From positions 2,666,001 to 2,730,000 of the forward strand of contig NZ_DAJPEN010000001.1 in the NCBI RefSeq assembly GCF_025993685.1: DNA of 64,000 nt. Reading direction: 5' to 3'. Positions within the stretch are counted from its first letter, which is position 1, and each line of letters opens with the position of its first letter. Both the position numbers and the translations under genes were made by a program. The notes under the pieces were generated by a model. That model was not told the origin of the DNA. It saw only the letters and a list, made by a program, of their open reading frames with translations, and did not search any database. The DNA comes from Bacteroides mediterraneensis (GTDB taxonomy: Bacteria > Bacteroidota > Bacteroidia > Bacteroidales > Bacteroidaceae). Below are positions 8,379-17,549 of the stretch, piece after piece.

Positions 8379-9179
8379 TTATTTCTTCCGGAAATCCTTT
8401 TCCAGCGCCAAGGTAATCCAATTAGCCAAGGCCTGCCGGTTGTCCGCAATGACCAAACGTTTCTGGTCCTGCGCATTCTGAATGTTTCCCACTTCCAGAA
8501 ACACCCCCACCGGAGTGGTATTCCGAAGCACAAACAGGTTCCGTTCGCTGACCGTACCGTCAAATCCCCGGTTGGGCTGATGCCGGTCGTACTTGGCCCG
8601 GAACGTACGCTGGATTTCTCTTGCCAGCCGCTTTCCTTTCGAACTGCCCGGCGCATGATAGAAGAACACATCGGTCTGGTTGTTGCGTGCCCGGCTGTCC
8701 ACATGGATAAACACGGCCCGCTTGTAACTGCTCTTTTCTTTCCGGTACAGGCGGTTGATAGCATCGCAACGCTGCTGCAAACGGGCCACCTGATTCAACG
8801 GAATGGCTTTGCCCATGCAAGTCTCCCGCTTGCTGTTGTTCAATACTGCCTGGTTGCGGATACCGTCTTTCGCATCCTGAATGATGAAATGTACTTTTGC
8901 CCCGCGCTTCAAGAGCTCCCGTCCGAGACGGAGGATAATGTCGTAAGCATATTCATCTTCGTGCAGTTCCTTTCCCTGATATTTACCGATGCAACCGGGG
9001 TCGGGACCGCCGTGTCCGCTCACCAAATAAAATACCGCCCCTTTCAAGGAACTGGAGGTCACGGCATACGACGCATATCTTTTTCCCAACAGCGGCTCAT
9101 AGTTGCCTTTCTTCCGTCCGTTCATCCCCAAGGGGAAACACAACAGAAAGGCCAACAATACATACCCATATTTCTTCAT
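8379..9179 (-). CDS. N-acetylmuramoyl-L-alanine amidase (Amidase_3)
   Basis: The 266-aa secreted zinc amidase would split the bond between MurNAc and the stem peptide in peptidoglycan. After a signal peptide (about 1-20) the Amidase_3 ligands are seen: His56 in SGHGGPDPG, Glu74 in LHEDEYAYD, His159 in FIHVDS, and the catalytic Glu229 in FLEVGNIQN. There is no SPOR or LysM domain. Its ATG overlaps the TGA of the TlpA-like gene (ATGA), so the two are translationally coupled. This start, not one 10 codons upstream, gives the signal peptide. Confidence 0.88.
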   Translation of the reverse strand: MKKYGYVLLAFLLCFPLGMNGRKKGNYEPLLGKRYASYAVTSSSLKGAVFYLVSGHGGPDPGCIGKYQGKELHEDEYAYDIILRLGRELLKRGAKVHFIIQDAKDGIRNQAVLNNSKRETCMGKAIPLNQVARLQQRCDAINRLYRKEKSSYKRAVFIHVDSRARNNQTDVFFYHAPGSSKGKRLAREIQRTFRAKYDRHQPNRGFDGTVSERNLFVLRNTTPVGVFLEVGNIQNAQDQKRLVIADNRQALANWITLALEKDFRKK

Positions 9180-9721
9180 CACTTCAGCAGCTCTTCTATT
9201 TTCTGACAAAGAGAAGCAAATTCCTCTTCATTATACAAACGCGTCATCATGACAATCTTTCCATCCTTCCCAATCAGTACGTTGCGGGTAATTCCGGCAT
9301 TGCGTTCCGCATACTTGGCAAAGATATCCGCCCCCGGGTCAAGTCCCAACGGATAGGTCACTCCTGTCTGCTTGGCAAAAGCCTTCACACGTTCCAGCGG
9401 TTCGTCACGGTCTACCCCGTAGAGCGCGAACGTCGCATTGTCTTTATGTTTCTGCCAGATGTCTTTCTCAATAAAAGGCATTTCCTTGCGGCATACCCCA
9501 CACCAGCTGGCCGTGAACTGCAACATTACCACCTTGCCTTTCAGGTCGGACAGTTTCACTTTACTGCCATCCGTCAGCGTCATTTCAAAATCGGGTGCCT
9601 CATCGCCCACCTTTACAATATATCCAGCCGCATCGGGAACCGGCTGGCAGGCCTGAAGAGGGGCATGGCTGCCCATACATCCCATCAAAGCCAATGCTAA
9701 AAACAGCTTCTTCATATTCAT
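9179..9721 (-). CDS. TlpA-type thiol-disulfide oxidoreductase
   Basis: The 180-aa thioredoxin-fold protein has an N-terminal signal (MKKLFLALALMGC, which may be a lipobox with Cys15) and the redox motif SWCGVCRK (Cys74, Cys77). VGDEAPDFEMTLTDG is the usual AhpC/TSA entry. It would work in the periplasm as reductant or for disulfide exchange. It is first in a two-gene unit with the amidase; the link might be redox repair of exported proteins, but this is inference. A second in-frame Met is at 9715. Confidence 0.85.
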   Translation of the reverse strand: MNMKKLFLALALMGCMGSHAPLQACQPVPDAAGYIVKVGDEAPDFEMTLTDGSKVKLSDLKGKVVMLQFTASWCGVCRKEMPFIEKDIWQKHKDNATFALYGVDRDEPLERVKAFAKQTGVTYPLGLDPGADIFAKYAERNAGITRNVLIGKDGKIVMMTRLYNEEEFASLCQKIEELLK

Positions 9722-9740
9722 TCTAAATTATAATCCGGCT

Positions 9741-9748
9741 CAAAGATA
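9741..9748 (-). promoter_or_regulatory. -7 promoter element of the tlpA-like/amidase pair
   Basis: Reads TATCTTTG on the minus strand, a full consensus match 20 nt before the start codon. Confidence 0.6.
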
Positions 9749-9831
9749 ACACAAAAAAGTGAAAAACAGACATATCGGCAGAGAAACGCGCATTTTATCC
9801 ACTGCACCGGATGTTTATACGGAAACTTTAT

Positions 9832-9839
9832 TACCTTTG
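9832..9839 (+). promoter_or_regulatory. -7 promoter element of the HTH-cupin/acyl-CoA synthetase unit
   Basis: TACCTTTG is a full match to TAnnTTTG. It makes the GTG at 9839 impossible as a start and supports the ATG at 9872. Confidence 0.7.
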
Positions 9840-9871
9840 TGAAACATGAAAAACTCAAAACAATCAAACCT

Positions 9872-10450
9872 ATGGACTGCACAAACATCATCGGAGAAAA
9901 AATCAAGTCACTCCGGAGCAATCAGGAAATAAGTATTCAGGAACTGGCCGAACGTGCCGGCCTGACCGTGGAACAGGTGAGCCGCATCGAAGAGAACATC
10001 GACATTCCTTCGCTTGCCCCACTGATAAAGATTGCCCGTGTACTGGGGGTACGACTGGGTACTTTCCTGGACGACCAGCCCAATGAGACAGGCCCGGTGG
10101 TCTGCCGGAAAGGAGAGGCAGACGATACCATCGGCTTTTCCAACAATGCGACACAGGCACGGCAGCACATGCACTACCACTCACTGGCAAGAAGCAAGGC
10201 CGACCGCCACATGGACCCGTTCATCATCGACATCGAAGCCGACAGCGAAAAGGATTTCTTCCTTTCCGGACACGAAGGAGAAGAGTTCATTATGGTACTG
10301 AAAGGGGAACTGGAAATCAGTTACGGGAAAAGTACTTACCGACTGAAGGAAGGTGACACCATCTATTACGATTCCATCGTGCCGCACCACGTACACGCTG
10401 CCGAAGGACAAGCCGCACAAATTCTGGCCGTGGTCTACACTCCGGCCTAA
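9872..10450 (+). CDS. XRE-family HTH regulator with C-terminal cupin sensor domain
   Basis: The 192-aa protein joins a Cro/C1-type helix-turn-helix (about residues 9-62, ELAERAGLTVEQVSRIE) to a cupin beta-barrel (about 115-185, EGEEFIMVLKGELEISYG and GDTIYYDSIVPHHVHA). Proteins of this build bind a small ligand in the cupin and control a neighbouring gene. Only 23 nt separate it from the acyl-CoA synthetase, and this pairing recurs in Bacteroidetes. It likely senses a fatty-acid or CoA-related signal and controls its own operon, but the ligand is unknown. Confidence 0.88.
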   Translation: MDCTNIIGEKIKSLRSNQEISIQELAERAGLTVEQVSRIEENIDIPSLAPLIKIARVLGVRLGTFLDDQPNETGPVVCRKGEADDTIGFSNNATQARQHMHYHSLARSKADRHMDPFIIDIEADSEKDFFLSGHEGEEFIMVLKGELEISYGKSTYRLKEGDTIYYDSIVPHHVHAAEGQAAQILAVVYTPA

Positions 10451-10473
10451 GTCTCACTCAAACCTTCAACGAC

Positions 10474-12126
10474 ATGTTACAACTATCTGAAAGAACCTTG
10501 GGCGACTGGCTGGAGCATTGGGCGGAAGTGACTCCGGACAAAGAATACATCGTATATTCCGACCGCAACCTGCGCTTCACCTGGAAACAGTTCAACGAAC
10601 GGGTGGACCGTATGGCCAAAGGCTTGCTGGCCATCGGAGTGCAAAAAGACACGCACGTAGGCATCTGGGCCCGCAACGTACCCGACTGGCTGACTTTTCT
10701 GTATGCCTGTGCCAAAATCGGGGCCGTAGCGGTCACCGTCAACACGAACTACAAGCAGGCGGAACTGGAGTATCTTTGTGAGAACTCCGACATGCATACG
10801 CTGTGTATCGTCGACGGGGAAAAAGACAGCAACTTCGTGGAAATGACGTACACCATGCTGCCCGAACTGAAACTCTTTGAACGGGGACACATGAAAAGCA
10901 AGCGCTTCCCCCACATGCGCAACGTGATTTACATCGGACAGGAAAAATACCGAGGAATGTACAACACGGCAGAGATTCTGCTGCTGGGACACAACGTGAA
11001 CGACGAGGAACTGACACGGGCCAAAAAGCAGGTGAACTGCCACGACACCGTGAACATGCAGTACACCTCGGGCACTACGGGATTCCCCAAAGGCGTCATG
11101 CTGACCCACTACAACATCGCCAACAACGGATTTCTGACAGGAGAACACATGAAATTCACCCCCGACGACAAACTGTGTGTCTGTGTACCGCTGTTCCATT
11201 GTTTCGGAGTGGTACTGGCCACCATGAACTGCCTGACACATGGCTGTACACAGGTGATGATTGAGCGTTTCGACCCGCTGCTGGTCCTGGCTTCCGTCCA
11301 CAAGGAACGGTGTACGGCCCTCTATGGCGTACCGACCATGTTTATTGCCGAACTGAATCATCCGATGTTCAGCCTGTTCGACCTGTCGAGTCTGCGCACC
11401 GGCATCATGGCCGGCTCCCTCTGTCCGGTGGAGCTCATGAAACAGGTGGAAGAAAAGATGTTCATGCGCGTCACCAGCGTGTACGGGCTGACGGAAACCT
11501 CACCGGGCATGACGCACAGCCGCATCGATGATGAACCGGAAGTGAGATACCACACCGTAGGGCACGACTTTGAATTTACCGAAGTGAAGGTGCTCGACCC
11601 GGAAACCGGCGAGGAATGTCCGATAGGGGTACAGGGAGAGATGTGCAACCGGGGCTACAACAACATGAAAGGATATTACAAGAATCCGGAGGCTACGGCC
11701 GAAGTCATCGATGCCCGGGGATTCCTCCATTCGGGCGACTTGGGAGTGAAGGATGAAAACGGGAACTACCGCATCACGGGCCGCATCAAGGACATGATTA
11801 TCCGTGGCGGTGAAAACATCTACCCGCGTGAAATCGAGGAATTTCTCTACAAGATGCCGGGCATCAAGGATGTACAGGTGGCCGGCGTGCCTTCCAGAAA
11901 ATACGGAGAAGCCGTAGGGGCCTTCATTATCCTGCACGAGGGCTACACCATGAACGAGTTTGACGTCCGGGAGTTCTGTCAGGGGAAAATCGCCCGCTAC
12001 AAAATACCCAAATACATCTTCTTCGTCAAGGAGTTCCCGATGACGGGCAGCGGCAAAATCCAGAAATTCAAACTGAAAGACTTGAGCTTGAAACTCTGTG
12101 CCGAACAGGGTATCGAGATTATATAG
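10474..12126 (+). CDS. AMP-forming acyl-CoA synthetase
   Basis: The 550-aa ANL-superfamily enzyme activates a carboxylic acid with ATP and loads it on CoA. The P-loop motif YTSGTTGFPKG is at about residues 197-207, GLTETSPG and YYKNPEATAEVI follow, the hinge GRIKDMIIRGGENIYPREIE is intact, and the catalytic lysine lies in TGSGKIQK near the C terminus. It most resembles medium- to long-chain fatty acyl-CoA synthetases. It is the second gene of a unit led by a HTH-cupin regulator and ends at a very strong terminator. Confidence 0.9.
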   Translation: MLQLSERTLGDWLEHWAEVTPDKEYIVYSDRNLRFTWKQFNERVDRMAKGLLAIGVQKDTHVGIWARNVPDWLTFLYACAKIGAVAVTVNTNYKQAELEYLCENSDMHTLCIVDGEKDSNFVEMTYTMLPELKLFERGHMKSKRFPHMRNVIYIGQEKYRGMYNTAEILLLGHNVNDEELTRAKKQVNCHDTVNMQYTSGTTGFPKGVMLTHYNIANNGFLTGEHMKFTPDDKLCVCVPLFHCFGVVLATMNCLTHGCTQVMIERFDPLLVLASVHKERCTALYGVPTMFIAELNHPMFSLFDLSSLRTGIMAGSLCPVELMKQVEEKMFMRVTSVYGLTETSPGMTHSRIDDEPEVRYHTVGHDFEFTEVKVLDPETGEECPIGVQGEMCNRGYNNMKGYYKNPEATAEVIDARGFLHSGDLGVKDENGNYRITGRIKDMIIRGGENIYPREIEEFLYKMPGIKDVQVAGVPSRKYGEAVGAFIILHEGYTMNEFDVREFCQGKIARYKIPKYIFFVKEFPMTGSGKIQKFKLKDLSLKLCAEQGIEII

Positions 12127-12151
12127 AAAGTGACTCGAACAACCAAAAAGA

Positions 12152-12193
12152 AAATGGCTCCCCCAAAATGCATTGCCACTGGGGGAGCCATTT
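12152..12193. terminator. strong bidirectional terminator
   Basis: AAATGGCTCCCCCA (12152-12165) and TGGGGGAGCCATTT (12180-12193) pair perfectly over 14 bp with a 14-nt loop. It separates the convergent acyl-CoA synthetase and DXS-like genes. Confidence 0.92.
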
Positions 12194-12219
12194 GTTTGTA
12201 TCGTTACGTAAAAGAACCG

Positions 12220-13980
12220 TCAGGCAAGCTGCTGCAGGATGTCTGCGGCAATCTGCGGAGCGGTCAGGTGGTTCTGCTCCAGAAACTCCTGCACGTTGAA
12301 ACGGTCTACAAATTCCTTCCGGGCACCGAAATTGAGCACCTTCATCGGGCTGCAACCGAAATAGCGGGCAATCTTCTCGCCGAATCCGCCGTCCAAGATT
12401 CCGTCTTCCAGCGTCACTACCAGTTCGTGGTCGGCCTTCAGTTCTTCCATCAGGGCCTCATCCACTCCCGTAATGTAGCGCGGGTTAATCAACGTCACTT
12501 CCATACCATGTTGACTCTTAAGCAATTCAGCCGTTTCTTCCGCCAGTCCGAAGAAAGAGCCCAGCCCCAGAATGGCTACGCGGCTTCCCTTCCGGACGGT
12601 CTGATAACGGTTCAACCGACTGTAATCTGCATCCACCGGACGATTCCCGTAAGCCAGTTCCGTGGCCGGCACGCGGATAGCTACCGGATGTTCATTCTGA
12701 CGGATACTCCATTCCAGCATAGCCATATACTCTTCCCGGCAGGTCGGTGCCAGATAGACCAGATTCGGAATATTGCTGAGCAGCGGAATATCGAAGAAGC
12801 ACAGGTGTGTCACATCGTTCATGGCCGAGAGCGAACCCCAGAACACCAGAAGCACCGCCGGATTGCGGTTGATACACAAATCCTGCGAAAGCTGGTCGTA
12901 GGCACGCTGGATGAAGGTACTGTACACCCCAAACAACGGTTTGCCTCCATTCTTGGCAATACCCGAAGCCAGGGCCACAGCATGCTCTTCGGCAATACCC
13001 ACATCGACAAACTGCTTTCCGGCAGCCTTCCGGCGGTCAGGGGTGAATCCCATCACGGTAGGCGTACCGGCTGAAATGGCCACAATGCGGCGGTCTTCCT
13101 GCATACGCTGCAACAGGTAGCGGGCAGTCAGGTCGGCATAGTCCTGCGGCTCTTCACTCGGATGGAACACCACTCCCGTTTCAGGATTGAACGGCATGGT
13201 CCAGTGGTACGTCTCTTTGTCCTTTTCGGCCGGCGCATATCCTTTTCCCTTCAGTGTGTTGATGTGCACCACAATCGGATGGTCGATATCCTTCACTTGC
13301 TGGAAAGCCTTGATAAGCGCCTCCACGTTGTTGCCTTCGTTCACATAAAGATAATCCAGTCCCATGGCCCGGAAAAGATTGCAGGGACACTGGCCGTTGC
13401 TTTCGCGCAGTTCCTGCAGATTGCGGTAAAGTCCTCCGTGGTTCTCGGCAATCGACATCTGGTTGTCGTTGACTATAATGATGAAATTGGTACCCAGCTC
13501 TGCCGCATAATCCAGTCCCTCCAAAGCTTCTCCACCGCTGAGCGAACCGTCTCCGATGACCGCAATCACATTACCGCCTTTCCCGGTCAGGTCCCGTCCT
13601 TTGGCCAGTCCGCCCGCCAGGCTGACAGAAGTCGAAGTATGGCCGATTACAAAATGGTCGTGTACACTTTCCGTCGGTTCGGAATAGCCGGACACCTCGT
13701 CATACTGTTCCGGATGCAGGAAGGCATCCCTACGCCCGGTCAGCATTTTATGGGTATAACTTTGATGTGACACGTCGAACACAATCTTGTCCTCCGGCGA
13801 ATGGAACACGTAGTGCAAGGCAATCGTAGCTTCCACCATTCCAAAATTCGGACCGAAATGTCCTCCGTGTGCGCTCAGCTTCTGTAACAGAGCCTGGCGT
13901 ATTTCGTGGCTTAATACATTCATTTCTTCTACCGACAGCCTTTTGACATCGGCCGGTGAATCGATTTTTTCCAGATACAT
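12220..13980 (-). CDS. divergent DXS-like thiamine-diphosphate transketolase
   Basis: The 586-aa protein follows 1-deoxy-D-xylulose-5-phosphate synthase (DXS) over its length but is shorter than the usual 620-640 aa, because a central loop is missing. Cofactor and catalytic features are kept: GHFGPNFG, SHQSYTHK, GHTSTS, the ThDP motif GDGSLSGGEALEG...NDNQMSI, the catalytic Glu in VGIAEEHAV, and YSTFIQRAYDQ. However DRAG is FWGS, the following G-A-D is A-M-N, and YPRG is VPAT. These replace E. coli Arg420, Asp427 and Arg478, which line the substrate pocket. It may act on other substrates. Start at 13980 is the family start and lies after the promoter. Confidence 0.75.
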   Translation of the reverse strand: MYLEKIDSPADVKRLSVEEMNVLSHEIRQALLQKLSAHGGHFGPNFGMVEATIALHYVFHSPEDKIVFDVSHQSYTHKMLTGRRDAFLHPEQYDEVSGYSEPTESVHDHFVIGHTSTSVSLAGGLAKGRDLTGKGGNVIAVIGDGSLSGGEALEGLDYAAELGTNFIIIVNDNQMSIAENHGGLYRNLQELRESNGQCPCNLFRAMGLDYLYVNEGNNVEALIKAFQQVKDIDHPIVVHINTLKGKGYAPAEKDKETYHWTMPFNPETGVVFHPSEEPQDYADLTARYLLQRMQEDRRIVAISAGTPTVMGFTPDRRKAAGKQFVDVGIAEEHAVALASGIAKNGGKPLFGVYSTFIQRAYDQLSQDLCINRNPAVLLVFWGSLSAMNDVTHLCFFDIPLLSNIPNLVYLAPTCREEYMAMLEWSIRQNEHPVAIRVPATELAYGNRPVDADYSRLNRYQTVRKGSRVAILGLGSFFGLAEETAELLKSQHGMEVTLINPRYITGVDEALMEELKADHELVVTLEDGILDGGFGEKIARYFGCSPMKVLNFGARKEFVDRFNVQEFLEQNHLTAPQIAADILQQLA

Positions 13981-14028
13981 AAAATGATATTTAAACAAGT
14001 TATACATTAAAGATACAATTTCACGAAG

Positions 14029-14036
14029 CAAAAATA
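14029..14036 (-). promoter_or_regulatory. -7 promoter element of the DXS-like gene
   Basis: Reads TATTTTTG on the minus strand, 49 nt upstream of the chosen start. It excludes the longer frame that begins at 14031. Confidence 0.55.
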
Positions 14037-14112
14037 GGTGTTATTCCGCTTCATGAACGTATATAAATTACGGCTTTTTATACCCGGATTACTTGCATGT
14101 AACCCTACAAAA

Positions 14113-14153
14113 CAAAAAGACTGTTCCACTTATAATAGTGAAACAGCCTCTTT
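14113..14153 (-). terminator. intrinsic terminator of the TapB-like gene
   Basis: CTGTTCCAC (14121-14129) and GTGAAACAG (14138-14146) pair at 8 of 9 positions, extended by AAAGA/TCTTT, with a U tract on the minus-strand transcript. Confidence 0.7.
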
Positions 14154-14173
14154 GTATGGTATGATCGGCCCAA

Positions 14174-14881
14174 TTATTTCTTTACAATCTTGACCAGCAA
14201 CGTCTTGCTGTCCAGTTTTCCTTTCGTATCGTATGCTTCCGACTTCACCAGTCCCACTCCTTCCGCATACCACTCCGTAATACGCAGTGTAGTGGTCTTC
14301 AGTACGATTTTCGTACGTTGCAGGTAAGAAATCTTCACGCAATCAAACTTTCCGGCAGTGGTACTGATGGTTTCGTTTCCCATATAAGCCGCACCGGAAA
14401 TATTCACTTCGTTTTTCAGCATGTTGCGGACCACCTGATAGAAACGGTCGGGAATGCTCTCCCCTCCCTTGGCACCGTCTTTAATGGTAAACGAATTGTC
14501 GCCTTTGAATTTGAGCTTTTCCAGCAATCCCAGACGAGCCGCTTCATTATACTTATCCGGGTCGGAATCAGAATCCACGTACGGACCGTACATCAGGTCT
14601 TCCGTGCAAACCGTATTCGCTCCGTCGTAGCTCCAGTTGAACAATGTATAGCTGGTATTGTTCTTTGCCTTCGTGGTCACAATCTTATCGTAATAAGAAG
14701 CCTGTACCTTCCCGTCTGCTTTGGTCACCTTGCTTACCGTCATCGTTTCGTCGGAAGTACTCTGACCAATCTCATCATAATTCACATAGTGCAGCTCCGT
14801 TCCTTCTGTCGTACAGAAATATTGTGCCTGCATAGAATGACAGCCCAAAATGGCTGCGACCAAAAACATAAGCCTCTTCAT
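14174..14881 (-). CDS. secreted TapB/DUF3108-like protein
   Basis: The 235-aa protein has a signal peptide (about 1-19, ...HSMQAQ), then a beta-rich domain with strands such as GTELHYVNYDE, SGAAYMGNETISTTAGKFDCVKI split around a turn, and the ending RITEWYAEGVGLVKSEAYD, a hallmark of the DUF3108/TapB group of periplasmic proteins that may bind lipids or hydrophobic ligands. No enzyme motif is seen. It is divergently placed to the TPR gene with about 100 nt between the starts. Function unknown. Confidence 0.65.
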   Translation of the reverse strand: MKRLMFLVAAILGCHSMQAQYFCTTEGTELHYVNYDEIGQSTSDETMTVSKVTKADGKVQASYYDKIVTTKAKNNTSYTLFNWSYDGANTVCTEDLMYGPYVDSDSDPDKYNEAARLGLLEKLKFKGDNSFTIKDGAKGGESIPDRFYQVVRNMLKNEVNISGAAYMGNETISTTAGKFDCVKISYLQRTKIVLKTTTLRITEWYAEGVGLVKSEAYDTKGKLDSKTLLVKIVKK

Positions 14882-14909
14882 AGATTCATCTTTTTAAATA
14901 AATACGGTG

Positions 14910-14917
14910 CAAACATA
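14910..14917 (-). promoter_or_regulatory. -7 promoter element of the TapB-like gene
   Basis: Reads TATGTTTG on the minus strand, a full consensus match 29 nt from the start codon. Confidence 0.55.
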
Positions 14918-14940
14918 CAAATTTCTTTCTTTTTTCTGCC

Positions 14941-14948
14941 TATCTTTG
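14941..14948 (+). promoter_or_regulatory. -7 promoter element of the TPR gene
   Basis: TATCTTTG, a full consensus match, lies 31 nt before the ATG at 14979 and excludes the longer frame from 14907. Confidence 0.6.
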
Positions 14949-14978
14949 CCACAGAAAAAACATCAAATCAAGCATATC

Positions 14979-15932
14979 ATGGGATTATTATCATCTTTAT
15001 TCGGAAAAAGCCAATCCGATGAAAACGAACAGGAAAAGCAAGACAAGAAAAATTTCGACATTCTGAAATACGACGGCATCCGTGCCCGCAACATGGGAAA
15101 ACTGGACTACGCCATCAAATGTTTTGAAGAGGCAGTAGCACTCAACGACGAAAACGAGACACTGGGACTGCTGGCCAGTGCCTACCTTCAGGCCAACCGG
15201 ACAGACGATGCACGCATCACCCTCGACCGGCTCGTGGCAAAGGATGACACCAATGTGCCGGCCTTGCTGTCATTGGCCAGCGTATGCTTCCTGCAAGAAG
15301 ATTACGACGGCATGGAAAAAGCCTGCCAGAAAGCCATCGCCGCAGATGATAAAAGCGCACAGGCCTACTATCTGGCCGGAAAAGCAGCTCACGGCATGAA
15401 AAACGGATTGCAGGCCATCGTGATGCTGACCAAAGCCCTTGCCCAGAATGAAAGTTATACGGAAGCCTACCTGCTCCGTGCGGAGGTTTTGTGGGAAATG
15501 CGTCAGGCAAAGGACGCCCTGGACGACTTGGAGCAGGTGTTGAAACTCAATCCGGAGGAGGAAGAAGCCCTTCTGCTGAAAGCCACCATCCACATCCAGC
15601 TCGGACAAACGGAAGAAGGCGAAGGATGCCTGGACCAAGTGATTTCAGTGAACCCGTTTAACGTAAAGGCTTACTTGTTGAAAGGAAACTTGCTGACAGA
15701 AGAGAAGAAACTGGACCAAGCCTTGGAGAACTATCAGGAGGCCATCGAACTGATACCGCAGGACGCTCAGCTGTATCAGGAAAGAGGGCGGGTACGTCTG
15801 CTGATGGGAGATAAGGACGGAGCCACGGAAGACATGAAAAAAGCCATCGAACTGGCTCCTGAGAAAGAGAATCTGATTTCCGGTCATTTCGATAATTTTG
15901 AAAAGAACAACTTGCAGACGGGAATTTATTGA
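14979..15932 (+). CDS. tetratricopeptide-repeat protein
   Basis: The 317-aa protein consists of about eight TPR helices-turn-helices, with repeated motifs such as GKLDYAIKCFEEAVALN, AYYLAGKAAHGMKN and AYLLKGNLLTEEKK...ALENYQEAIEL. There is no signal peptide; the N-terminal GLLSSLFGKS may be a membrane-touching or myristoyl-like tip, followed by a charged linker. TPR proteins act as scaffolds for protein contacts. It stands alone between two regulatory hairpins; the partner is unknown. Confidence 0.85.
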   Translation: MGLLSSLFGKSQSDENEQEKQDKKNFDILKYDGIRARNMGKLDYAIKCFEEAVALNDENETLGLLASAYLQANRTDDARITLDRLVAKDDTNVPALLSLASVCFLQEDYDGMEKACQKAIAADDKSAQAYYLAGKAAHGMKNGLQAIVMLTKALAQNESYTEAYLLRAEVLWEMRQAKDALDDLEQVLKLNPEEEEALLLKATIHIQLGQTEEGEGCLDQVISVNPFNVKAYLLKGNLLTEEKKLDQALENYQEAIELIPQDAQLYQERGRVRLLMGDKDGATEDMKKAIELAPEKENLISGHFDNFEKNNLQTGIY

Positions 15933-15958
15933 TTCACATTCTTATATATAATAATAAG

Positions 15959-16009
15959 AAGAAACGGCTGTGGAATGCTCCTTCAAGAAGATTTCCACAG
16001 CCGTTTCTT
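15959..16009. terminator. bidirectional terminator between convergent genes
   Basis: AAGAAACGGCTGTGGAA (15959-15975) and TTCCACAGCCGTTTCTT (15993-16009) pair perfectly over 17 bp with a 17-nt loop. Confidence 0.92.
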
Positions 16010-16024
16010 TTATATGTCTTCTAA

Positions 16025-17194
<1,170 letters not shown>

Positions 17195-17241
17195 GTCTTT
17201 TATCTGTTTGGCTGTTTTATAAATGAAATATCTCTGTACAA

Positions 17242-17249
17242 CAAAGGTA
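17242..17249 (-). promoter_or_regulatory. -7 promoter element of the C-S lyase gene
   Basis: Reads TACCTTTG on the minus strand, a full consensus match 47 nt before the start codon. Confidence 0.6.
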
Positions 17250-17319
17250 AGAAAATACCTTCACATCCGGCATTACGAATGTATTTTTTAAAAATGAGTA
17301 GAAAAAATTTGATGTAATA

Positions 17320-17349
17320 TTTGTTTTTTAAAGAAAAGTATTACTTTTG
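17320..17349 (+). promoter_or_regulatory. promoter of the Phe/Tyr operon
   Basis: TTTG at 17320-17323 and TACTTTTG at 17342-17349 match the -33 and -7 elements of the Bacteroidetes housekeeping promoter, 18 nt apart. Transcription should start near 17356, about 25 nt before the leader peptide. Confidence 0.75.
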
Positions 17350-17379
17350 CAGCAGAAATAACAACAAAATAACAAGAAT

Positions 17380-17469
17380 ATGAGAACATTTGCATCTTAC
17401 TTCTTCTTTTACTTTTATTTCTTTTACTTTAGCAATGAAGTGAAGCGGGAGTTTGCATGCATACGGTAA
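17380..17469 (+). CDS. Phe/Tyr-rich leader peptide of the aromatic amino acid operon
   Basis: A 29-codon frame (ATG at 17380, TAA at 17467-17469) starts 25-30 nt after the predicted transcription start. Residues 7-17 are eleven aromatic residues in a row, YFFFYFYFFYF (7 Phe, 4 Tyr), with another Phe at 4; the product has no other plausible role. It is too short for usual gene calling. Ribosomes short of Phe-tRNA or Tyr-tRNA would stall over 17398-17430, just ahead of the antiterminator arm at 17442-17450. The layout matches amino acid leader peptides such as pheL, but sensing both Phe and Tyr. Confidence 0.88.
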   Translation: MRTFASYFFFYFYFFYFSNEVKREFACIR

Positions 17470-17530
17470 GAAGAAAATTAAATTGAAATGATAATACAAA
17501 GTCCCGCTTCCATGGAGCGGGACTTTTTTT
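17442..17530 (+). promoter_or_regulatory. transcription attenuator (antiterminator/terminator switch)
   Basis: Terminator: GTCCCGCT (17501-17508) pairs with AGCGGGAC (17516-17523), extended by AAA/TTT outside, followed by TTTTTTT (17524-17530). Antiterminator: GAAGCGGGA (17442-17450, inside the leader frame) pairs over 9 bp with TCCCGCTTC (17502-17510), the same bases that form the 5' arm of the terminator. The two structures exclude each other. Stalling on the Phe/Tyr codons leaves 17442-17450 free and should let transcription continue into pheA. The exact ribosome position at the stop codon relative to the arm was not modelled. Confidence 0.85.
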
Positions 17531-17549
17531 ATAGTTATAATTACACAAG

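Noticed and set aside
12130..13074. Open frame of 314 codons on the plus strand
   Set aside because: Runs through the terminator at 12152 and opposite to the DXS-like gene; no motif.
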